DNA from: Liolophura sinensis
Taxonomy: Eukaryota; Mollusca; Polyplacophora; Chitonida; Chitonidae
DNA length: 64,000 nucleotides
Reading direction: 5' to 3'
Assembly: GCF_032854445.1 (NCBI RefSeq)
Contig: NC_088301.1
Span: 22,749,808-22,813,807, forward strand
How positions within the stretch are numbered: the first letter of the stretch is position 1; each line of letters begins with the position of its first letter. Positions 1-12,200 of the stretch are shown piece by piece. The notes under the pieces were generated by a model, which was not told the origin of the DNA, made no database searches, and saw only the letters and a list, made by a program, of their open reading frames with translations. Position numbers and translations under genes: made by a program.

Positions 1-83
1 AAGCCTTGTTAGATAATGGCAAATAAAGGGAGGCCCAGTGGGAACAGACAAAATTCATGAAATGTTGTCTCAATTTAGCTTGA

Positions 84-216
84 ACCTTAGATAATTGTGG
101 GTTTCCCCCTGGGCCTTGCCTAGTTTCCTCTCACCATGATCTTGGCAATCATTGTGTAAGTGAAACATTCTCGAGTACAGCATAAAAAAGCAATCAAATA
201 AAAAAAAAAGAAGAGT
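84..216 (+). mobile_element. tRNA-derived SINE, 5'-truncated, with TSD
   Basis: It contains the family body (GGGTTTCC...CCTCTCACCATGAT...AAGTGAAA..ATTCTCGAGTA) and a CAATCAAATAAA tail. The direct repeat TTTAGCTTGA flanks it at 74-83 and 217-226. Confidence 0.85.
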
Positions 217-727
217 TTTAGCTTGAGTGGCATGTGTCTATCATGAGTTGCATGAGGACATCATAGTGGGGCGAGGGAGTGTACAAGCTTTCATTGTTAT
301 GTAGATCTATTAAAATATTAACTAGTACAGTGGGAAGGGGTGTTTCTATTAAGGAGGATTACTCTAAATGCCAGTAAATCAAATTTTGACTATATAATTG
401 CATTTTTGGAAGCAAATAACAAGCATAAAATGATACTTTTGTTGCTGAAACTAACATTTTTGAAGTGGAATATCATTCTAAGTTCAATAACAAACATGTC
501 AAGTGATCATGGATAATCAATTTCTTGTCTTGTTAATCAAGAAGGTAGAGGGCCCTGCTTTTCCATAAGTTACATGGATTGCTTCCCTTTGCTGAGGGCT
601 GGTGAGCTAAATTAATAAAGGAATATGCACGTACGCCTCTGTAATATCCTGCATTTATTATATCTGTCACAAAAAAGTATTTTTGGTTATGTCGGTACTT
701 ATATTCTTGGGTCTCTGTGATTTTCAG

Positions 728-860
728 TTTTGTAACATGATCGTGAACACTGCCAGCGACTGTAAAAAGATGTCTAAAAAGATTATGGAGAGGAAAGAGA
801 GAAAGAAACAAAAGATGGCAGCAAAGAAGGGAGATGACTCGCCCAAATCGCAGAGAAAAT
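728..860 (+). CDS. EFCAB7: EFCAB7 exon 1 of those in window
   Basis: Acceptor TTTTCAG ends at 727 and donor GTGAGT begins at 861. It encodes FCNMIVNTASDC followed by a Lys/Arg-rich stretch, the segment right after the N-terminal EF-hand pair. It ends one base into a codon (the T completes a Ser codon in the next exon). Confidence 0.88.
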
Positions 861-3800
861 GTGAGTTAGCTTTAAGGAACACTTTATTTGTTGCATTCAT
901 CATTAAATGTAGCTTCACTGTAGGTAGGATTTTGTGGCACATTTCTGTATGGAATGGTAAATTTATTATGCTGAATTACATGTACCATAATTATCATTGA
1001 AAACATATGACGTACATTACATGTGTTGTGGTAAACTTTTGTGCATGTGGATGTCAGAAATTCATTATTACGGAAATAATAGATTCTAAATTGATTTTGA
1101 TGTATTCACAGAATTATTTGAACCTGTAGTATTCATTGTCATTGTATATAGCGTCATTTGATACTGTATGTATTTGTAGTCCATGTATTTACAGTATCAT
1201 GTGCAGACTATGTTTTCTTCGGGCCAAATATAATATATTTGCAGCCTGTGTATTCACAGTGTACAGTGTTATAGAACTATGTATTTGTAGCACACTTATG
1301 AACCGTATCATTTGAACCATGTGTATTTAAAGCCTGTTTATTTGTGGAAGTATGTGGATTGTGTTCAGTTTCAGCCTGTTTATGTTTTCAGGTATATTTT
1401 GACCTCGCCTGCGAATGTGCACTATATTAAATATTAAACCCTACACCTGTTATGCATAATGTAAAAAAATATAATTTGTTTTGATGTCCTAACACTTGTA
1501 CTGTTCAAGTACCAGAAGCCCCTCTTAAGTACTTGTTTTAAGGTATTTGGAGGTCAACAGATATGATACTGACCTTACAACTCCTCTGACTGTACTCCAC
1601 AGATTTCCAGCAGATTTCCCTTATCCTATGACCCAAACTTGTGGTGTCTTAAATTTCGTGGCAATCAGTGCGGTGTTTACAAAGAGGTCTTAAATTTCAT
1701 GGCAATCTGTGCGGTGTTTACAAAGAATACTGTGTGTAATAATAATAATAATAAATGTAAATAATATCTCAGTGATGTGTAGGCCTACCCTGGTGGTGGT
1801 GCCCAGGGTGTACCCAGCAATTTGCCATACCGCTAGCAGACTGCTGGAAATAACATGCACAATTTCCTTTTGGGAGTGGACAGAACTGTATACATGTGCA
1901 TATAAAATGTGGCATGTAGGTAAAGTGTTAACTGAGGACATGGATTGTGACTTCATGCCCTTTTACAATACGCCCTTTTACGATATGTCTTGTTGTTATG
2001 TGTACATGTATGTCTTGTGTTGCTGTCATCAGCCTCCTCTCATCCCGAGCCAAGCCCCAGAGATCGTCGCACCTCTTCCACATCTGACATTTCAGAAAAG
2101 CTCTCCGTAGATTCAGCTTCAAGTAAGATTACATGCAGGACTTCAGTTTACATTTATTCTCTGATTACTGATAACCTGGTATTTTTCTTTCTTTTAAACA
2201 TTGCACAAAATTTGGTTCTCGTGGGTTGCACCATATAAATTCTTGGAATTTTTTCTATATAGTCATGATGTATGTACTATAATGGTGTGTGTACATGTAT
2301 TGAGTGATACTGTTTCTACATCTATGTCAGAACGCTGCATGGCTAAAATTTAGTTTCCTAATACACAAAAGAAAGAGAATAAACATATATATAAAATACT
2401 TTGTAAATGCTTTGTAAAATACAGTTGTCCAGCTTGTGTTTTGATTTATAGAAGAAAACAGAAAAGTTCTTTCACTTATACTAAATCTAAAATAACTCAA
2501 CTGATTGGCCAGTATAGATTAACACGAACCTGTTGGCTAGTCGGAGCGCTCGATCGCTTTAGACTTCCCAGCCCCTGTTAGGAGCATGTGTTATTTCAGA
2601 TTTGAATATATAATTAGCAACAATTCTAGGGAGTTGTTTGTATGTTTACTTGTATGTGTGGATACGACTTTAGTGAGATTGGTTACAAATGTATAAAACA
2701 GACATTGACTTCCTCTCTGGCCATCTGTGGGAAGATCTTTGACCAAACTGCGGATGGTCTTGGGTTTCCTCCCACCATAATGCTCTCGGTCGTCGTTTAA
2801 GTGAAATTTTCTTGAGTACAGCGCGAAACACCAATGAAATAATTAAGCAGAATGTTTATGAAATTAAGACATTTCGTGGTCATCAGGTCAGCCATTTTGA
2901 TTTCTTCCATACCTGAAGGCACCCCCCTGAGAAGTGTCAGTCAGGAATGGGGTCAAGGCAGAGACAAGTTGGATGAAGTGAATACTTTGGACACTTTATC
3001 TCTGCCCCCCTTAGGCAGACTTTCGTCTCTAGAGGAAAGGTGTAAGAGCAATGGCAGCTATGGTTAATGGTAACATGCACCAGACTGAATGCTTGTTTGT
3101 AACTGTGTGTGTCATTCAACAACCAGCTTCCTGCTAACATTTATGAATGTTTAACTGCGACAAACAGCTTTGTAAGTGGCTTTGTTTCATGCCCATCATA
3201 TCAAACATTGTGTGGGGATGACTTAGCTAATTTTTTTATGAAATGATATTGAAATGTACTCTGCTGTCCTGCCTGGCAAGCTTGTGTATAAGAATTGGTA
3301 TGAATTTTCTCATTAATGAGGTGATGTTTTTGGGATGCAGTGAGACAGAACTCAGAAGCAGCCTGTGTACCTTTGACAAGTTAAAATGTTTAAGTCTAAG
3401 AAATACAACAATTTAGTTAATGGTAGTTAATTCCTATGCTACATCTGTATTTGACCTTATTTGTTTAATATTAAATAAATGTGCTGTTTGTGTCATTTGT
3501 AACAGACGATACAGAGTTACCTGTACCTGCCCCTCGGTCCAGCCTAACTCAACATGCTCAAGGCTCTAATGAGGCCACAGGCATGACAGGTACATTAACA
3601 TGTACATTGTATACCTGGTACAATATTGCTGCTTACGCCCCCCTGATGTACCATCAATTCATCATCACTGACTGAGAACGGTTCGGCATATAACATGCAA
3701 TCATTACCATTTGATGGCAATTTGACATCGTCATCTCGTCTCGTCTGCTGGTAGGCCTAGTTTGCAAGTATAGATTTGCAGAGAGCTAAATTCTGATACA

Positions 3801-6800
3801 GCTTTGTATACAGAGAGCCCTGTAGTTTTAAAAGGGATATTTGAAATGACACATTACATGCGGGAAGGTACTGGAAAGTCTAGTTTAATCTCCACAGAGA
3901 TTTCTCCCAAATTCCCGTTTATCAAAAAATAATGATAACAAAACAATCAACCTGTTATGAAGTGCATGTTTTAAAATTTTTATGATTAAAATTAAGGAAA
4001 GCATGACTCGGTGAAGTGTGAGCTTGTTCATTACATTCTCGAACTGTCAATATAATCCCCTAATTACCCCTGATGCTCTCCCACGGTGCCCAGTCAGTTA
4101 GAACCACAACCAAAACAATCAATCCTGGGATACACTTTCCGAGTCCCGGGGCGAAACGTTTGGTCATTACCAAAATATGATCAACATGGGTACACGGAGT
4201 GATTTGTCCGTCAGTGCTATAACCCCATTACCGAACTTTATCTTCCCGGCTTTCAGAGCTTTATAGAATTTTTTACATATTTTTTTGTGATAAATGTCAG
4301 GTATCATTTTTCCTATGTGTATATATATAGTGGCAGACTTTATGTTCACTTTTATTCTGTAGGTTGCATGGCATGATGGTTACCCAGAATTTTGTTTTTT
4401 CACAAAAGCAGGTTGACTACAACAGGCAGCGAAATTTGGCGCGAACGAAACCGTCGGTCGCGCAACGGTTACGTGCGGTTCAATTTGGCTAACCGGAAAA
4501 TCGGTTAGGCCAACTGTCCAACGAGAACGTCCTTAGAGTCAGTGTGCATTAGGTAACTACAGATAAACTGGACTGAACAGCTTTCATAATCACAACGCGG
4601 CCAGTATGCGGTCAGCCACAGCCAGCTGCCTGTGCTGGTCACATGGAAATGTAATCATTCATATATGCTTTACAGGCTTTGAGATAATACTCAAATTATT
4701 TATTTTGACTTATCTTTTCACATATAAGCCTGTATAACGGAATTTCACGTAAAAATGTGCCACAGGAGTCAAGTACCAACCAGGCAACACACAACGTTGA
4801 AACACCGTGTGAGTGTAAAATTTCTCTTTCTTTTGTTCACCAACCTTACGGTATGAGCTGCTAGATATAGAAAAGAAAAACAAACATAACATTGAGCTGA
4901 ATACTTTTATTAATGATCCAGAATGATGCCTGAAACATAAACCACGTAAACAATTAGCGTAACCGATCGGGTTGATAAACATACGTGGCGTAACCGAATG
5001 ATCGGTTAGGCGAGGCGGAAAAGACGTAACCGATTTCTGGGTTTCGCCGGCAGGCCAAATTTCGCTGCCTGCTACAAATAAATGTATCTACTCTGGAAGG
5101 TAGCAAGAACAGGAAATCGTGTATAATTTCACAGAAAGAAAGTTGTTTAGTTCATAAAAATTGTGATCGCTATAAATCATACAAAATTTCTTGTGTGCTA
5201 TTTTTTTTTTCTTCATAGCACAGTGAGTGATTCATACACTCTTGTTGTATGGGTTGATGAAAAATTTCCACAACAGTTTACAATGTGATGAGGTAAAATC
5301 GGAAAATATGGCAAAAATTAAAGAAAATCGGGTATAGACACCTAAATAGCTTATTTTCAAATGTAGTTTTCTGACAAAGGTCAAATTTAAAGTTGATTAA
5401 AGCTGTCCTCCTGTACCAAAGTGATCAGTATCAAATTTGGATTTAATATAGTCGGGTAAAGCGTGACAAAAGACTGGTGTCGAAACTTTCAGGTTCCATA
5501 AAATTTCATGAATAACAGGTTGAACGTTGTAATACCTGTAATTTTACATAAGTTCATGAATAACAGGTTGAACATTGTAATACCTGTAATTTGACATAAG
5601 TTCATGAATAACAGGTTGAATATTGTAATACCTGTAATTTGAAATTTGCTTGTTCACTAAGTGTACAGCCAACCCCACACAATCATTTGTCTAGGTTTGT
5701 CTTAAAGTCCAAGATTTTATGTGTCACCGACTTTAAAATGTTCCTGTTGGCGCTAACCATTGCTTTTTGTTGTGCTGTGAGTATTAACCTACGTATATAA
5801 AGCATGACCTGTATGAAATATTGCTGTGAACTAATTTTGGAAGCCATATTGGAACAGCAATCATACTAATATTGCTTGCCCATGTTAATGAAGGGGTTGC
5901 ACCCTTACCCTCACAAAACAATAGCCAATCAGCCATATTGGTGTCCTATTGACATTGACTGGTATGGCTACAGTACTTCAGTATGGCTGCCAGAAGTAGG
6001 TTATGCAACCCCTCTATACAGCTCCAGTATGGCTAACATTATGCAAATCTATGGACAGGTGTTTAATATTGGCATGATGTGTGCACTTACTAAACTTGAT
6101 CGCTGTGAGTTCAAGTCCAGGTTGTGCTGGCTTCCTCTCTGGCCGTAAGTGGGAAAGGCTTGCAGCAACCTGCTGATGGTCTTGGATTTCTTCCGGGCTC
6201 TGCCCGTTTTCCTCCCACCATAATGCTGCCCGCCGTCGTATAAGTGATATATTCTTGAGTAAAGCTTAAAAACACCAATCAAATAAATCAATAAAAAAAA
6301 ACTAAGCTTGAAACTGAGATATATACATATTTTATGTACTTTACATGTATATTAACATGATGAAATACAAATCAAATGGACAGACAGATTCGTGTTGATT
6401 TGTGTACTTTGATATTGTTAACACTAACATGGGAACAATGCAGTATTGCAGTGGTTATATTAGCGACATCAGACTGTTGTGTATATTTGTCAGTTGTGTT
6501 TGTTATAATGTTATTACATGGGGTTTTGGCCAACATATTTATGGTTTATTTGGCATGTTATCTATGTCATAAGTTTCCATTTGTATTTCATATCAGCAGT
6601 GTGCCTTGTCTTAATTGCAAATCTGGGGATACTTACATGTGTACATGTTACACATGAATGTAATAGTGCATATGGTGGAAAGTAAATATTACAAGTAATT
6701 ATGGTAAATGTAATAGGCCTACCATGCTGTACATGTACCTCAGTAAAGATTACAAGTAAATAAGGTAAATGTAATAGGCCTACCGTGCTCTACATGTACC

Positions 6801-9196
6801 TCAGTAAAGATTACAAGTAAATATGGTAAATGTAATAGGCCTATCATGCTGTACATGTACATCAGTAAAGATTACAAGTAAATAAGGTAAATGTAATAGG
6901 CCTACCATGCTGTAAATATGGTAAATGTAATAGGCCTACCATGCTGTACATGTACATCAGTAAATATTACAAGTAAATAAGGTAAATGTAATAGGCCTAC
7001 CATGCTGTACATGTACATCAGTAAAGATTACAAGTAAATAAGGTAAATGTAATAGGCCTACCACGCTGTACATGTACATCGGTGTGCATAAATATTTAGA
7101 GACCTACCTGTAAAGGTAAAAGTGCACCTGACCAAATAAGTGTGTATACATGTATGTTCAGTGTGATTATTCACATATTTGAGGATATTTTTGACACTGA
7201 CAGACTTCAAGATATCATACATCTCATATGTGCCACATTGGTTGTGGGGAATTATCCTAATTTGTGTCAGCGAATTAATTTCCTTTTCAACAAGCTGATT
7301 TTATTTCTGTATCATTTCTTTTTATCACTTTGTTAAAATTGTGCATGATTTTTAAATAAAGAAGCAGTTTTCATTTGAACTCAAAACTTTGGTTGCATGC
7401 ATAAACTTTGACTATAATTTTAACCTTTAAATATTAAACTTGCTTCCAATTTTAAATGAACTTTGCATCTTCATTATAACCTGCAAATGTCTACATTACT
7501 CTCTCCGACCATGGACACATGTTGTAATGAAAATATGTACCCTAAATGACCTGAAATTTCGCCCTCAAAAGTGCATTTTTAGAGGCAAATAAGTGTCACA
7601 ATATATTATTTTGGGGCATAAAACTTTTTCAGTTTTCCAGTAGATCACCCCATGTTCCAAGCAAACTTCAAAACACTTTTTTCTAAAATCTTTAGAACTG
7701 TCAGAGTGTGAAAAAATGGACAAGCTTGTCATGGATGAAATTTAAGGTCATTTAGGGTGTTTTATAAACTGACTATATAGTCAGTTTATAGTAGAGAGAC
7801 ATATCCATGCATGCATACGTTGTACAGTAACTTATAGGCCTGTCATCTGTATTTGAACACACGGGAAAGTTTCGCCTCTTAGTTATATGTCATGCTATTA
7901 GACTTCACTTGTCACTTTCAGATGACTTGACTCCCCCTAAACCTGCAGCTCGTAAACGAGGGGATGACAGACTTCGCTCACCTGTGGCCAGCAGAAAAGT
8001 GAGACTCTCTGAGCCACGTAATCTCAAGGTACATGTACCTCTATACTGTATGACTAGAGTGAAGTGAGTGAGGGTTGTGATCAGTGCAGGTGCCTGTGGG
8101 TTTTTTAGCTAGAGGAGATTGGGTCGTGGTAGAGGGAATTTCAATCATAGGACACACAAGATGCGGGTTCAAATCCAGCCTTAGACAGAAAATTTGTTCT
8201 CACTGCTCATGGGGCTTGGTACCTGACATTAAATTAAAGCGGTCAAGGATCCTTCAGTGGTTGTTTGTGCAGTCCGACACACCAGAACGGCTCGTGGGAC
8301 TTGGTACCTGACAATAAAATAAAGCGGTCAAGGATCCTTCAGTGGTTGTTTGTGCAGTCCGACACACCAGTGTGGTGTGTATTACATGCTGGAAAGTTTG
8401 TTAGTACTTTGTCAAAGGTTGGTGGTTTACTGGGCGCTCCGGTTTCCCCATCCAGATAACTTATATCTCCCACCGTATAGGAGAAAATTCTTGAGTATGG
8501 CACGTAATAAACAACAATCAAATAAATAAGTTTTCTTATTTTCTTCAAAAATTTTATCAGTTTTAACCGATCAGTCACAAATTATTGCTACACTGTATAA
8601 CCTGGGAACACACCTAGCTCTTCTGACTTTTTGTCATCTAGACAGGCATACATAGCTGGGGTACAAGTGACATTTGTGGCACGACATGTCATTTCCAGTG
8701 TCTCTATCTGAATATGGCATTTTCTGTGACATTGTGAGAATTTCACATTAAATGTTGATTTACAGGGTTACCAGACACATCAGAATAATGGCTGTTTATT
8801 GTTTAGATCTGTTTCCACCCTTTATCTGAAATACTTAATGTGTAACTTAAGATTTATATGTCTGTCTGTTGTTATCTTGGCAGCATTTTCTGACCTGCAA
8901 TGGTTAAGGCAGAAATAGGGTTAATTTAGGAGAATTAATAAAGTTGCTTTATGTATTAAAAGGTATAATTCCAGGACATTTTACAGGCTGTACAATGTTA
9001 GACTATCTGTGAACTTTTTGTGATATATGTATGTCTGTTTCAGGATTGGATGCACATGTTCAGGAAAGGTTGTTTCTTCTTGGAGGATGATGCCAGTATT
9101 GTCAGTCACCAATATATGCTTCATCTGCCCAGTGATTCCAGTGTCTGGTTCACCATCCAGCCTTACAAAGTGGGATCAGGTGCGTCCAATTACATC

Positions 9197-9235
<39 letters not shown>

Positions 9236-12200
9236 CTGCTTAAGTCTTCGTATGACCATCAAACTTTATGGGTGACTATGAATATAAACCAGGCTTTCTT
9301 GCGTTCTTACGATAGTTTCTGTTAACACGTATTTGGCTGCGTTCTTACGATAGTATCTGGGAACACGTAATTGGCTGCGTTCTTACGATAGTTTCTGGTA
9401 ACATGTAATTGGCTGCGTTCTTACGATAGTATCTGGTAACATGTAATTGGCTAATGGGGATTTCCAGAGAAGCTGTTACTAGACACCCGCAGCAAATGAA
9501 GTCTGCATCATTTCGATGAGTTTGCTGTGGAATGCTGGACGATTGCAAAACTGTACTTGTCATCAATTTATTCATTTATAGTGACAAACCTCTAAAAGCC
9601 TGGTTGGGTGTAGCTGTGTAGGGCTGTGATTACTTGTACTATCACAGCCCTCTCCTGATCCAAGCTTACCTCGAACACCTCTGTACCTCCTGTGCTGGCT
9701 TATATACACTACTGCTGGCACCAGATAATGTGTCTGTGCGTACTCATAGTCCTGTCAGCTATTGAATCCATACAGGTGTCCCCATGTGGCATCCTAATAG
9801 TAAATTCTCACACGCTTGAAACTGATGGGAACTGGATAAGTTTGAACTCTACCATGTTTGAATGCATACACGTCACAGCCCATACAAGGGAGATAACTAC
9901 TAACACTACTGGCAATAAGCATATTTTGTACATCTGCTTTAAACTTTTCTTTAAGTGTTTGAGAAATCTTTTTAGTGGTCAGTGTTGATGATGGATTCCC
10001 TCTAGGTCATTACTGGTGAGACTGTTTCTAAACATTTAGCCCATAGGTGTCATAAGGTCAAACTAGTTTAGTAGTTGTCTGCTGTAGTGGTAGTGATAAT
10101 TGTAAACATGATTCCCTCACTGTGAGGATTATGCATTCAAACTTGGCAGTTTTAGCTTGAATTGATCCAGTTTCCACCAGTTTCATTCTTGCAGGGGTGT
10201 CCAAGGTTAAGCTTATTGAACAAGACAGGGGTGTGATAGTATACGTAATCAAAGCCCTACACAGCTAGGTTGGTGACAGTGGTATATTTAACGTCTTTCA
10301 CTCAAGATATCTGTCCGGTAGCCTACATCTAGTGGCAGATTGCAGTGCTATTCCCATGGGGTTTAACATTACCCGTACAGTTTTTCTTCCACCAATAAGC
10401 CTAGATGTTGTCATACAATTGAAGTCCTCTTGAGCACAGTGCAAAACACCCATTGAATATAAGTATTGAAAACCATGCATTCCATTTTAGAAAATTTGCT
10501 CAACATAACCTACTCCTTATCAGTGCAGTAATTTAATTTGCTACATAAAGGTGATGGTGATAAATCCCGGCTGTAGGAATTTGACATCATCAGACTTCTG
10601 TTCAGTTTATTAGCTCGTCATTATGACGTCACATTGAAGATGAACGATGTTACAGTAAAAGCTAACCCCTGCAATTGGTTTTTGTTGAAGAATGGTTTGA
10701 GGTCCTGCTTCACCTAGTGTCACCCTCAAAAGATTAGGTTAAAAACTGTGCCATTCTTTTATTAACCCACACTGTTCTGCCTACAGACTTGAGTGATGAC
10801 GACACTCCAGTGGACACTGCCCTATACATCCTGAGGGACAAGGACACCAGTGGACACAGCCTGGTTACCTTCACAGAGCAGAGGGATCCAAAAGGGGTTA
10901 GTGCTCTGTCTAAAAATCTTATGTAAAAATGTTCTTGAAAAGGACCTGATAAACATATCTACATGTGTATATTTTAATTGATATACATTGTAGTCTGTCA
11001 CCAATATTGGACAGAATTTAGTTGCATGTCCATGTCATTAATTTGTAAGTCAAGACATCTTCAACACATGGTGTCCAATGTAAACAAACTATATCAAAAA
11101 ACATAAAGTTATCCAGAAAATAAAGCGGTACTGCAGTTCTTCAACCTTTTCGCATTTGCAAGGTGTTTATTCAAGCTTATTCTGAAGGCATTACTCTGTG
11201 TACACTGCTAAAATTTCACTTTTTGTGAAGCCCTGAAATTGACCAATCCAACCAATGTAGTTTTGTCTTCAAAATCAACTTAAAAGATGTGTATAAATGG
11301 TACTGATAGGTGCTCCTTCATATGCAAAAAGTTTGAGAAATTAGGGTAATAGCAGATGTCAGAGACCAGTCAGTTTTATTGTTTGCATTGTCGTTTTTTA
11401 TATTTCTTCCCATGATTTTAAATGCATAAATTAATATGACAATCAATTTTGTACTCTAAAATCAGAAACTGCACTGATGTATTGTTTTTACACTTGTTTT
11501 TTTAAACTAATCTATACACAAACCTGTATACAAGGCTTCCGCTGGCGATCGAAACAGTCGCAAATTGCAAATAAAAATTTGGATTGACGATAATATCAGG
11601 GAAATGGCAAAAGTTTTTGGCGACAAAATTATTTACTCGAGAATATATATACTGGCTTTTGAGGAGTTGGAAATGGCCAGTGTGAAGACTCGCAATGCAC
11701 ATGGTCATGTGTTGTTCTCTTTTCAAATGGAAATAATGGGTTGTTGAACGTCATAACGGTTTCATATAAACCATGTGCGATTATTTTATTGTATTTTACT
11801 TTTTAAGAAGGCATCACATCCGTTTTTTTTTATTATTTTTTAAAAAAAGAAGCAGTAGGATTCTAAATGTCTTATGAGACCCCATGTGATAGAAAATGTC
11901 CAACTTAACTGACATATGAAAATGCGGCTTGAATTACTGTGCGTAGTCAACAGATTTTTAGCTGACTGCGTACTTGTATCGCAATTTGTGTAAACAGCAA
12001 GGAGCAAAAATGTCAAGCCAACATTGTTGTGAAGCATTGGCGCTCTACTTTGGAGGCTCTTGTCCGAAATTTAGTCCTGCTACAAAACAGTCTGCTTTAG
12101 ATACGGTTGCAAGAGAGCAAGCTGATAAAAATAAACAGCGAATGGAGACGGTCATCACAGAGGAGAATATGTCGGAAGAACATGCGGGTGCCTCACTTGT

